Assembly: GCA_035222895.1 (NCBI GenBank)
Contig: JAVYIG010002757.1
Coordinates: forward strand, 124,001 to 188,000
Reading direction: 5' to 3'
Source: Strongylocentrotus droebachiensis
Lineage: Eukaryota; Echinodermata; Echinoidea; Camarodonta; Strongylocentrotidae
DNA: 64,000 bases
The position numbers and the translations under genes are program-made. The notes under the pieces were generated by a model. It searched no databases and was not told the DNA's origin. It saw only the letters and a list, made by a program, of their open reading frames with translations. This document shows, piece after piece, positions 13,901 through 26,600 of this stretch; the first letter of the stretch is position 1, and the number at the start of each line of letters is the position of its first letter.

Positions 13901-16900
13901 ATTACTTTTTCCTCACAAAAAAATGAGCACCGAGATGACTTCTTGTTTTTGCTTTGCCATCAAAAGGTAACTTCAGGAGAGGAGATATAGATCTACATAA
14001 ATGCACAATAAATTAAAGAAAGAACATTTAGTCCTTCAGACAGCTATATAGACATAAGGTGGTATAAATGTTTAGGAAAAGAAGAATTTTTGACAGCATA
14101 TCTTGGGTGGTCTGCAGAGAATCATAACACAATTAACTTACCAGTTAAGCAGTTCATTCCAGTATAACCCGAAGCACATGTACAGGTATAAGAGTTGACA
14201 CCGTCTGCACATGTCCCACCATTCAAACAGGAATAAGGATCACAGTCGTCAATATCTACAATGGGAAAGTGAAAGTTTTTAATGAAACAAAAAAGGGATT
14301 AAGATTTATTCCTCCATAATATGAATTGTGTGTATTTCATGACAATGATATTGTCTTTGTCATATAATGAGATTAATGACTTAATTAGTTATATTAAAAG
14401 GACATGGAAATATTATATAATTTTTTCATAATATTGTTTTGTTCATTTCATTATGACTATATTTGTCTTTGTCGTAAAAGGAGATTGAATATAGGAAGCT
14501 AAACTGAATAATAAACGGAAACACTTTTTCTGAAAAATATACAAAGTGGTACCGACATGACGTCTTTTTACTACTTTGCCATCAAAAGGTAAATTTCAGG
14601 AGAGCAGATGTTTATCTACACGTATGCTGAATAGAGAGAAGATAGAACATGAAACCTTTTAGACAGTTTGAGAGTTTTTAACGGAAAAGACAAGGGTTTA
14701 AGATATATTCCTTCGGAATATGAATTGTGTGTATTTCTGTATTTCATTACATTTATATTTGTCTTTGTCAGCTTTCTATATAAAGTGGTATAAAAGTTTA
14801 GTAAAAAAAGAATGTTCATTCAATTTATAACTTTTAGTTGGTGGTCTTCAGAGAATTAAAAAAAAAAAATACTTACCCGTCCAGCAGGTTATTCCAGTAT
14901 AACTTACAGCACATGTAGTTTCCGAAATTATTAGTTCTGTTCATAAATAAATTAGACTGAATTCATGAACTTAACTGAATTGTAAAAGAAAATACCTTTT
15001 CCTTACAAAACATATAGTGCCACCGACATGAAAGTATGCCGTCAAATTGCAACTTTCAGGAGAGCAGATATAGATCTACATAATTATACGAGCAATATAT
15101 AGATAGAACATGTAACCTTTTTTTATGAAAGTTCTGGAAAAGAGGGATTTCTGACAAAATTTGGTGGTCTTTAGAGAATTAAAACAAAAATTACTTACCC
15201 GTTGAGCAGTTCATTCCAGTATAACCTGAAACACATGTACAGGTATAAGTGTTGACACCATCCGTACATGTCCCACTATTCCCACAGGGCTTAGGAGAAC
15301 AGTCGTCGATATCTACAATAGGATAAATTCAATCGAAAAAGACATGGTATTCAGGTATATTCATCCATATTTTGAATTGTGTGTATTTCATAATGAATTA
15401 ATTAGTTCAATGAAAAGGACAAGGAATTATGATAATATCACTTTTGTTTATAAATAATTGAGAATGAATTTAAGAAGATACACTGAATAATAAATTACAA
15501 ACTATTTCTTTCACAAATATACAAAGTGGCACCGAAATGACGTCTTCTATCTACTGTGTCATCAAAAGGTAACTTTCAGGAGATCAGATGTAGTTCTATA
15601 AATAAATGCTCAATAGTTGAGAGAGAGAGAGAGGATTTGTTTCCAACGAAATGAACCAATAGGGACAATGCAAATTTCCAGGGATAGATTACAGTTTCTA
15701 TTGCTCAAGACGACTGTCTGTACGGTTCTGAATTGCGAAAACTCAAGAGCGCCCAAGTGCTTTGCTACTTTCATCCTGCATTAATTTGTTTTTGTACACA
15801 AAGGCTGTGCCCCTGCATCGCTCCAAAGGCGAAAGGGGGAGGGGGGGGGGGGGGGGCTGAATGCATGCCCTTTCGAGCTTTCACGCTCGCAGTGCACTAC
15901 GATATAATAAGGTTCGCTCTTACGCGCTTGTAGTGTCCTTTGCGCATACATTAACTTCGTAACTTCCCTCTATAGAGAAAACCTGGATCCGCTGCTTTCA
16001 ACTGCAAACTCTCTCTTAAAATCATACATCAATATATTTGTACGGTTTTAGTGTTTAGGGTCATACCTATCGATATCTAAAGTAAAATTTGGAGTAGAAA
16101 TATAAATCGCATATTTCATTAATGACATCAAATATTTACATGGAGAAAAGTAGGCCAATGGAATATCAATGATCGAGCGAACGGCACTGATTTCCAATGA
16201 AAAAGTACATTTTATTTTGTTGACAGGGAGAAATGTAAAGAAATATATTACTATGAACAAATATTTCATATAACAAAAACACCATCCGTAAAAGCCATAA
16301 GGCTTGTTAATGGAATGCACTGGGCGTAAAATAGTATAGGGCAGGTGCAGGAAAATGGAGACCGCGGGGAATTGGAGACCACCAAGCTTGAACCCATCAC
16401 TGTCTGTCCGTGTTGGCTCCAATATTGCTATAGCGCCATTGGTGGCCTTTAACAACACTACTGCATATATCCAATTCATTTCGAAGACTACAATGTGCTC
16501 TTTCTCCAAGAAAATTGGCAAAATTGACCAAGGTAACCAATTTTGATCGTAACATTTTGCTTTGATATAAAAACACAATTTTCACTGAATGTTTTGGTGT
16601 ATGCAGATATTTAGGGGTGACTTTTAAAAAGTAGTTTTAAAATGAAGTTTATGAAGTGTGCCAACCATCACAGAAAACTTATGGCCATTGTATGTTGTGA
16701 ATGGGTGTTGCACAGCACATTATGAATGGTGTCTGATCAGAAATGTGTGCCGGTAATGGGGAACACCAGGTCCAAGATTTATTATTATTATTATTCATGT
16801 ATTGGTATATAATGATCGACCAGCAGCCCAAGGCTGAAAGGGTCAATGATATAAATTATATACATGTACAATAGTATTACGAAACATAGTAAATAAATCT

Positions 16901-19900
16901 GTAACATAATGACGATACAGCAGAATCATATTGCGTACGTTTATGTACATTACGTGAAAGGATGTACTAGCAGATGATATACAAGAGCAGGGGAAGGTAT
17001 ATGGCTCATGAAAATGAGAGTGATAAAGCGAATGGAGTAAAGAGAGAGAGAGAGAGAGGATGAGGAAAAAGGGGAGGAACAAAGAGAGAAAGGAAGAGAG
17101 AGATAGATAGAGAGAGAGAGAGAGCAGGGAATGGAATGATCATAATCAAATAAACATATTATTCCTAATTACATGTAATACATTAATGAAAATTAAGAGA
17201 GTCAGATTTCGGCGAGACAACAATAATCATCATACCAGTACATACTAGAAGAGAGAAAAGGGAAGGTTAAAAGAAAAAAAGAAGGAGAGAAGTTTGAAGA
17301 GAAAGAAAGAGGGAGAGAGAGAGATGGGGGTCATTTGTTGTGAATCTCGAGTCTGCCGAGGACAGTCAATCACCCGATGCTGGTTGGTTAATATTTGGGG
17401 CCACATCGTTTTAAAATCGTTACAAAATTACAGTAAGTTCATTGGCTGCATATATCTCTTTCAAAAAGTGTTTGAACTAACCATAACAATCCCATTTTCA
17501 TTTAAATTGTATTTAAAATGTCTTGATTTGTAACGGTCCCTTATTACCTGCACATGCAGGTAATGAGAGACCTTTGGTACTGACGTCATTAATCATTGTT
17601 ATCTTATTAATCAGTTACATCATGTTCACAATTTTGTTACCAAATAAAGAGAAGAAGTTACTGAAGAGAATACAAAACTTTCTGTATGTGTGACATTTTT
17701 CATGTTTATGTAAATTATGTAAATGTGCTGAAGGGTCTCCAATTCCCTGCACCTACCCTATGTTTTAATTAAACAAATTAATGGATTGCAATTCAGTATG
17801 AATACTGGCATACTTCAAATGAAATGGTTGACATTGACAAAACAAAATCGTAAAGCGTAACTCACTCATTCTCTCATCCTTACTTTACCTCCCAGTTTGC
17901 TCCTATATTTTCTCTTTAGATTAGCATTTTCCATGTTACTTTAGGTCTGTAGGCCAAGGAGGAAGGATCCAGAATCACAGATTTATATGAATCATCCAAT
18001 ATTTGTTCATAAACGTTGATTTAATGAGCTGGCCTTTTCTTCTGTTTGAAATCATATTTGTCTTAACTCTAAAAAGGCCGGGCTATTTGACGTCTTAGTA
18101 CGGCTGGGGGGGGGGGGCATTATGCCCCCTTAAGATCTCGCCGATCTCCGCGAAAATTTGCACGCATGTCAAGTGAAGTGTAAAGAATAATATGATAATT
18201 TCAATTTTTTGAAAAATTTAGCCATTTGCATATTTATGGTAATTTATGCAAATAAGGTCATAAAATAACATTTTTACCCATAAATCATATATTGTTCATA
18301 TTTAAGCATTCTTTTTCATCACATATATTCTTTAGACCATTTAAAAATAATACAACAAACAATTTGGAAGAGCCAGCTTATTCCTTATGTTATCTCTTGT
18401 TTTGATCATTTCTTATGTATTTCGTTGTTTTCTTAACTTATGTATTTTTTTGTTTTTGTTGTTTTATTTCATTTCTTACTACAATTCAACTATTTTGATC
18501 TCAAAACAAACACCTTAACTTTAAACAAGACCCAATAACCAATGTTTGATCTATTTTTTAGGAAAAATGACATTTCCATATGTTTTGTACACAAATCACA
18601 AAAATGAGCTATTTTGGGGCTGGCATGCAAAGACCAAAAGGCACGTGACCTTGTAACTGTAGGTCCGATTTTCATATTTTTTTTAAAGATGTAACCAGGT
18701 TCACAAGAACAAGTGAATATATCGATTTCATCTTCACAGCTTCCACCATTCATGCAGGGGTTGCTTTCACATTCGTTGACATCTAAAACCAAATATTCAA
18801 AACTAAAACGGAATTTTCTGCAAGATACAAGCAAAACTGATTTCCGTATTCATAAATGCTGTTTCCTCATTTGAAAATAACAAGCAAGAGAACTTGAATA
18901 CATGTGAACTGTGCAAAACCGTAGGGAATATTATTTAAGGGGTGGAGATGGTGGACACTTGTGTGAGAGCTTGAAATCCAGTGAATAGATAATAATAATA
19001 TTTTGTTTAAGCACATTGACTCGTTTACGTAATGAATTATACAAATTTAATTCATTTTACATTTTTATTCTGAATGTGTTCATTAATCTTAATGAAATAA
19101 TAATAATAGTAAGCACTGTACTATTATTGCCCAGGCAATAGCCGAGCAGCCCTGATAAGGCGCTCTGGAATTCTAGGGATTTCTTCCTACTGGGTACTCA
19201 TTTACATCACCTGGGTAAAGAGTGGCAAATGCAGATTATTATTTTGCTAAAGGACATGAGTGCGCGGCAGGACTTAGAACCGCCGTCAACGTTATCCACA
19301 GTCGGTAGACGAAACCACTAGACCATGACTCCTCTACATAAATACTTTAAATTATTATTTTATACTCAGTGAAACAGGTGTTTTCATTTAATGTACAGTT
19401 TTATCACATTAATGAAATCTGAAAGTGATCGATTTAGTATTAAATGCCACACCGTACCCTAAATTAACGATACTATAGAAGACAGGTAAGAACAGTTTCA
19501 TATGATTCTACTCTTACCCTCAAATACATGGAAGCCTCCAGGTCGCAAAAAGCCACCTGGTAGAAAGTAGTTCTTTGGCCATGAATGCCGAGATCCTTCA
19601 TTTACTCCTATACCATTGAGTGTCCAATCGGTCCACATCAGAGTTCCATGGTGGAAGATAATATCAAATGGATGATGGAGCGTACCATGGGAACTATCTA
19701 GAAGGAGTTTCCGGTTACTGCCATAGAGGTCTGAGGATTCGATCTTGTCCAGGTAAGCGTCGCACCAATAGAGCCGTGAACCTGGAAAGAAAGATCCGGG
19801 CCCTGTTACACAAAATTAAGTGATTGATTGTACGTTTGATCAATCGTACAGTCAATTATCATAGTCATGATATAATGATAGCAATCAATTGCTAACTAGT

Positions 19901-22900
19901 TAAATTTGGGTTACTTGGCCCAGGTCCTGCCAATGCATGGCAAGAAACGGGAAAGAAGGAACTGTCAATAGTTGGTAATGGAGAATATGAGAATTTAAAT
20001 TTAATGTGAGGTTCGGAATGATTCGAAAATGAAAAGATATTAACTTCATCTTACTGAAAATATCATTCACTGCACCACAGAAATGGGTATATGGGACTGA
20101 CTATGAATGGGTATAAAAGTTTGGTCCAAGCTTATCAGCTATTTTGGTTATATCTCAAATACACCCAGATGTTAAATGGGTACCCGGAAGGATGCGACCG
20201 TCATTGTTGGTCAAACAGTTTTTAAGCGTCAAGTAACGACACTTACGACAGACTGGAATGCTCCCCAGGGGGTGGAGATTGTGTACACAGTGCGTGCGGG
20301 CAAGAACTGAACCCAATGACCGGGGTAATAGTATATCTGGAAAGCGCTTGGAGACATTGTATTAAGCGCTATATAAGCGGAATATGATAATTATTATTAT
20401 GTGATTATGGTGATAAATAAAAGCTTTTAAGATGAACATTTCTGAAATTATTGAATTTGCCCATTGTTTCAGACCTTTAAAGGTGAAATTCAAAGAAAAT
20501 CACAAATATGTCAACTAATGTATAACTAGAAACTGGTAAGCTAACAGATGGCCATCGTACAAGTTTTAGGTCAACTACATATCGGGTGATTTATACAAAT
20601 ACAAATACAACCACCTCCATAGCAGCTGGGATATACGAGAGATTCGCCGGAAAATAAGGATGTTTTAATGACGTCACTATATGGACCAATACTGCCCAAG
20701 AAAACGACATCCCCTAAAGAATGAACATAATTGCAAAGCTAATAATTGTCAAATTATAATGAGATTAGTGTATATAAATGTAATGGCATGTCAAACCATT
20801 CAAAAGGGGATATGACCCGATTCTGATAACTCAAATCTTTTGCTTGTAAATACACAGGATAGGGGTTAATTAACAATAAAAGAAACCAGACTTTCAAATT
20901 GAAAAAAACCCGGAATGATATTAAGGACGGCATTTGCTCCCTCTTGAAACGCCGAACATACCGCGGTGTGTGCAGCTGAATATACAATGGCGTCTTATTT
21001 TGTTTACAAGCGACAAATTCCTTTATTTTGTGTATCGCTGCATTTGTCATCAAAATAAAACCATGCGCGGGGTTTAGAGTGAGGCAATATATTGTTCATG
21101 TAGCCTGACGGTAGTGAAGTAAGAGAAAGAACTCAAGAGAAGATGAAAACACAGGCACTGAAAATGTGTGAGATGTCATGGGACATCGTCTGCTTGTGCA
21201 AATCATGTCCATACTGTGATCTCACACATCTCAGCAGCGTTCGGAGAGCTCTTCAGGTGCTATGCCGGGGCTGTATTTAAGCGTTTTGTAATGTATAATA
21301 ATCATTACTTCGAATATTTCGAAGCATTGAATTTTGATAACCTTGTCGAATCATAGTTTCAACTTTGCAATAATGAAAATAAAGTTGGTTTTTAAAATCA
21401 ATAAATATCTACTTTAAGCTTTCATGACAATTACATTTAGATCGTCAAGGAAAAAAAATGAGAATCTCTGTTTTATGCTGACGACAGAATTTTTAATTTC
21501 AGTTCATCTTCATTTTCTTACAATTCCTTTTTCATTGTTCTTGTACAAGTATTTTACATGTAGAAGTTTACTTGGAATACGCCTGAAAACCAGCATGGTT
21601 GTTTCCATAGGCTTTATTAGGTTTTGTGTGTATTGAATTTAAATTTGGAAACCCCAAATTTCGAAAAGAGTAATAATTGAAGAGTCCCGGAATTAGAAAA
21701 ACTGGCAAATCTAAATGAATTAAAACTGTTTCCATCGATGTTGGTGTTTGTTTCAGAATAGTTCAAACATAGGTTTGGTCCCATGGCTGAAATAATCTGG
21801 ACAGCATTTCAAACTCACCTTCTCTATCATATGTGATACCGTTAGGCCAGCCCAGACCTGTGCTGATAACAACCTGCCGATTCTTGCCGTTGAGGTCGCA
21901 CAATTCTATGTTTGGAGAATCTCCCCATTCCGTCCAATAGATCATTCTGAAATCAGGTGAGGTTGATTTAAAATCTTATCAAGTTGTTTAATAATCAAAT
22001 TGAATTTATTTATGTACAGACGATATTTCAAATTGAAAAGGCCGTAATTTAAACTTCTCCCTGCGTAACTACGTACCTTTTGAGGGAAGAGTTGCAAAAT
22101 TAACTTTGGTTTGAAGGAACAAAAATGATTTATGATAAGACAAACGTGACTCAGGCTTGTCGAATCAGGCAATGAAGGATAAGAAAGGTACATTGTGACG
22201 GTTGTTTTATGATATATGCTGATCAATGGATGTATACGCCTTGATTATATGTTAAATTAGGCATTAGGCATTCAGACAATGAAGGATAAGAAAGGTACAT
22301 TGTGACGGTTGTTTTATGATATATGCTGATCAATGGATGTATTCGCCTTGATTTTATGTTCAATTAACAAATGGCCTAAATCTTTTGATTGAGTTGTTCA
22401 TAAATTAAGTTTTTTTTCAAAAGCTAAGGCTGCACAGATTCTTACAATGCGATTTATTATTTTTCTATTTGGAGCCATAAGGGTGTAAATTCATATACTT
22501 TAACACAGAGTTATCACCTTTCTGGCTCTGAACTGATATACTGTGCTCATATTAAGGTCTATCTCAAGGAATGCTCAACGCTCCTTTCTACAAAGTATAG
22601 CATTATTACCCTGGCTTTAGCCAAGCTGCCCTTAAGCATTCACGGAATATCTTCCTACCAAGTACCTAATTACTACGCCCTGATGAAGAATTGCCAATGT
22701 AGATTAGTGGTTCGCAAAACGACATTAGTGCCGCGCCGGGATTCGAACACGAACCATGCAATCCACAGTCTGACACCCTACCCACTAAACCACAACACCT
22801 TTACTTTTCATACAGTCAATCGCAAAACATGGAGCAATATCAAAATGAAACCTGTTGGTTGATACGATGATTATCGCTCTCGGTTTATCCAGGCCTGAAA

Positions 22901-23661
22901 GAATGTTATGTCTGCCTGTGCCATTGGGGTAAACTGCTTCTATCGTGTTGTGAAGTGCATCAGTCCAATATATGGTCTTGGTTTTAACATCAAAGTACAT
23001 TCCATCAGGTGCTGAAGAGAAAGGAATTGAGGCGCGATAATGAACGTTCATGATCAGGTATATAGAGGGGTTTTCAATGTGCTTATAATTTCCAATTTTT
23101 GTCGAATGTGATTGGTCTTAAATCTAGAATTGGGAGAGAGAATGCACATGCGATTGCAAATATTACATGAATACGTTAACACAACAATACCTATGCAGTT
23201 TCATCTTATATTTTAGAGGCTGTTATCTACCTGATTCGCTTTTTCGCTACGCTGTGAATGACGCAACTTAACTCAAATTCCACGAATTCATTTAGCAAAA
23301 ATAATATGTCCATCACGAAAAGTCTAAAGGCCAAGTATAACAAAGATCTGATGAAAAAAAAAAAAATCGAAAACGAGTGACAAAAAAATGTTGACCAACT
23401 TACTCCCGAGCCCAGCTATAACTGTTTTCTGGTTAGTCCCATCAATGCGTGCTGAGCTTATTGTAGCGGCAGAACTATCCGTCCAGTAGACGATGCCGTC
23501 CACTGGGTCATAGTCAACGGCCACGGGAGTTTGGAGACCCGTAAGGGGCAGCTGGGTGAAAGTGAGGTTAGTCGCTGTTGCCATGAATATCGCACCTTCG
23601 GCTAAGTCGGTTACAAAGACGATGGAATCTGTTTTGATAACGATAATAATAATAATAATGT

Positions 23662-23696
<35 letters not shown>

Positions 23697-26600
23697 ATAC
23701 AACTAATAATAATAACAGTAACAATAATAATGAGAGTGACAATAATGATAATCATGATTGTAATTATGATGATAATAATGATAATAATGATACACCTGAC
23801 GATGGCCTGTACTGCAATTGAAGAAGAAGAAGAATGATAGTTATTATAATGATATTAATGATAATAATACTGATGATCAGGATCTTATTTACCCAGAGTA
23901 GTTGCATGAATATTTATACTGCGCTTGGATTGAGGGTCAAGTGAATGAACATACATTGACAGGATTGACAAGTTGAACAGCTTGGGAGGGATTTAACATA
24001 GCTTCTCAGTTTCCTTTCTAAGTTTGGTACACAAATCCAAGCACAATTAAAGGTTAATGTCATTGTTATTCTGACCAGGTTCATCAGAATCGCAGTTGGC
24101 TTCATCCAGCTCTTCGTCACAGTCTACTAGTCCATCACATCTCCATGATATTGGTATGCAGACCGTATCATTGCATGTGAACTCATCTTCTAGACAATCT
24201 TCTCCTGCTTGCCTTTCGTAAGCTTGGCCTGCAGGTGAGGTAATAACATAAGCAATAATGATGATGATGATAATAATAATGATAATAATACTAATGGTAA
24301 TAATAATAATAATAATAATGATAACAACAATAATAATAATTTTAATAATAATAATGATGATAATTACAATAAAAATAATGAAAGCAGATCAGTTGAGGGC
24401 ACATATAGAAATAACAACTTAATATCAAGATATCTTTTATTTTAAACAGGGTAACTGTCAATCTGTATATTCTAGAAATAATCATAGCCAAACAAAATAA
24501 TGGAAGTGCTTTATGATCAATTTCGAAGAGAATGTTTAGACCTTCTTACATACATGTACCTAATTCTGAGTGGGTTACAGAACAACCAAACATAACGTAA
24601 CTAAATGCCGAACCTTCTGTTAGAAGAATGCCATGTTGTGTCTTAAAATAGTCATGTATCAAGATTTTCGCATAAGACGTATTTATATTTCGTCAAAGAT
24701 AGTACTTATATCATTTACCATCGATCCATAAATAAATGGTGTTTATATAACTTGTATAAACACTTATCCTGCATGCGTCTCGATGGGTCTTCATAGTTTT
24801 GTATAAATGCCCTTTCAACAGGAACTCCCCGATGCGCACACTAGGAAAATAAATCCTAAACACCTTATGTGTTATATTCATGGAATTACTAAGTGCTTTG
24901 TGATTTTCATATTTACCTGTGTTCACTAAAGGAAAACAATCACTTGTGTTTTTTTCGTTGGGTCTAGAAAACCTCTTCGTTATCAAACGGCCTTCAAGTC
25001 AGTTCGACTCTTTTAATTTACATAAAACCATACTTGATACTTTTGTCCTCAGTGTAGCATAACAGAGTTATTATTTAATTATTTGTGTTAACCAACACTT
25101 TAACTAGATCAAATTGACACTCTAATATAGGATTTCCCGGCCAAATTCGCGTGCTTGTCATTCGAACTCATTTACTTTGCATTTAAGTTAGCGCAGATCG
25201 GCTTTGCCATGCCAATTATCATTCAATTTTCCAGTTTTTGTATTTAATTTAGGATTTTGGTCAAAGGGTTTCATAAATCTGTCATTCAATTTAGAAACTG
25301 CTCAACTAGCATTCAAATTAATATTCACTTGTCGTAACGTAATTTTATCATTCAAATTAACACCTGTCATTCGTATTCGTAATGTTTGTATTCAATTTAG
25401 GAATGTTAGGGGGAAGAATTGCAACAAACTTTTACAGTTTTTAAATAATCCAGTTAAAATGCTTGATTTGCCATTGGGGTCTAAGCTGTTATTCCATTCA
25501 TTTATTTTCAGGACAATGCAGATGGGTGTAGTCAGACATAAAGTAAAGAAGGGGCGAAATCAAGGGATATGGCATTTCTGCACGGACATGTTCATATACC
25601 CGGGAAAGGTGGGGGTACCCTCAATCGCCCCCTTTTTTTAATATATTTTTTTTTTACTACAGACTCGGAATTTTACAAAAGTAATTCACATCGTCTCTTA
25701 TACCCAGCACACCCCTCTTTTTTCTTAAAGAGTTTCATAGTTTACTTGCCCGCCAGCAGATCGATGGCTAAAGACATGGCTAAATAATGAATCATGTTAA
25801 AATTTTTGACTCTAGTCCCTACCCCAGTCACAATATTGTACCCTTCTTCCATAATGAAATTATGATGAAATTATGATAAATTTTTGATGAAACATAAGAC
25901 AAACAACTTCCTTACATGAACATTTACAAATATACTGAGACCATCAGGTCCGTAGATGCAAGTCGTTTTTTTTCTTCTTAACAATCAAACGTATATGCTG
26001 ATGTATATGTACTGAAGTATAAGTGTATAAATGCAAGAAAATGAAATATGATGAAATACACATAAATAAAATATTCTTGAAAGAAAAAGAATGAGCTATA
26101 AAACGTGTGTAATAAACGAGAAATGTATATTGACCATCAATTTAAGTGCACAAAGTGCAAATATGAATGCTACAAATGAATTAGAATGCGTTGTCAGAAA
26201 ATCGTGGTGCGCCAAATCGAATGACCAAATAGCGAAAGAAGGACATTGTTCATTAATTTGAATGAAACATACGTAGATTCTAACGAAAATTCCATAGATT
26301 TGAAAACTAGAAAAGTGAATATAAACCCGAGATATACCTGACTGCGCTAAAACCGTCAAATTTGAACGCAAGACAAAATTAATTTGAATGACAAACTCGC
26401 GAATTTGGCCGGGAAATCCTATATTCATATTCATAACGATATGTTTCGTCGTATCTGTATTTCAATAGTTTACATGCCGGGTTGGGATTTAAACCCTCAA
26501 CCCTTAAATGTAGAGTTAAGTTAACGAACCACCGTATCCCGACTGCTCCACGAGATGATGGTACGTGGGTACTCACCGTAGTAAACATGTATTCCTGTTG

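Larger units (their letters stand above)
1..14280 (-). repeat. Higher-order tandem repeat carrying 31 EGF exons
   Basis: Exon start spacing repeats as 241, 596, 241, 650, 597 (five-exon module, 2,325 bp) or 241, 650, 597 (three-exon module, 1,488 bp). Plus-strand module order is 5-3-5-5-3-5-5. Two 6.14-kb units (about 1990-8125 and 8126-14260) are almost identical through exons and introns. Similarity decays abruptly after about 14,280. No other gene is seen in the array introns. Confidence 0.95.
18783..21818. other. Introns around exon 19518-19781
   Basis: Apart from that exon and the two SINEs (19110-19336, 20190-20402), this is AT-rich DNA shared with block 2. A conserved non-exonic stretch (about 20,740-21,360) matches 33,820-34,450 closely. 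It has no splice-flanked frame with a recognisable domain. Confidence 0.5.

Noticed and set aside
1-14255. Regular direct repeats resembling a CRISPR array
   Set aside because: Units are hundreds of bases long, contain conserved splice sites and EGF codons, and the genome is eukaryotic.
16048-16578. 176-codon minus-strand open frame
   Set aside because: It crosses the boundary of the 1,420-bp element, has no domain, and only its last residues (DIDRYDPKH) mean anything, as a fossil EGF start.
20754-21053. Open frames of 60-105 codons repeated at 33824-34138 and 21168/34256
   Set aside because: Conserved between blocks only because the DNA was duplicated. A frame-changing A-run difference and no domain argue against coding.
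22737-22801. tRNA gene
   Set aside because: A- and B-box words are present, but no cloverleaf with a proper acceptor stem and anticodon arm. It is joined to a SINE body and found in several diverged copies.
23324-23755. Frames with poly-Ser, poly-Ile or poly-Tyr runs (also 36587-36980, 37120-37419)
   Set aside because: They translate trinucleotide microsatellites. Only the parts that coincide with splice-bounded YWTD or LDLa exons are real.
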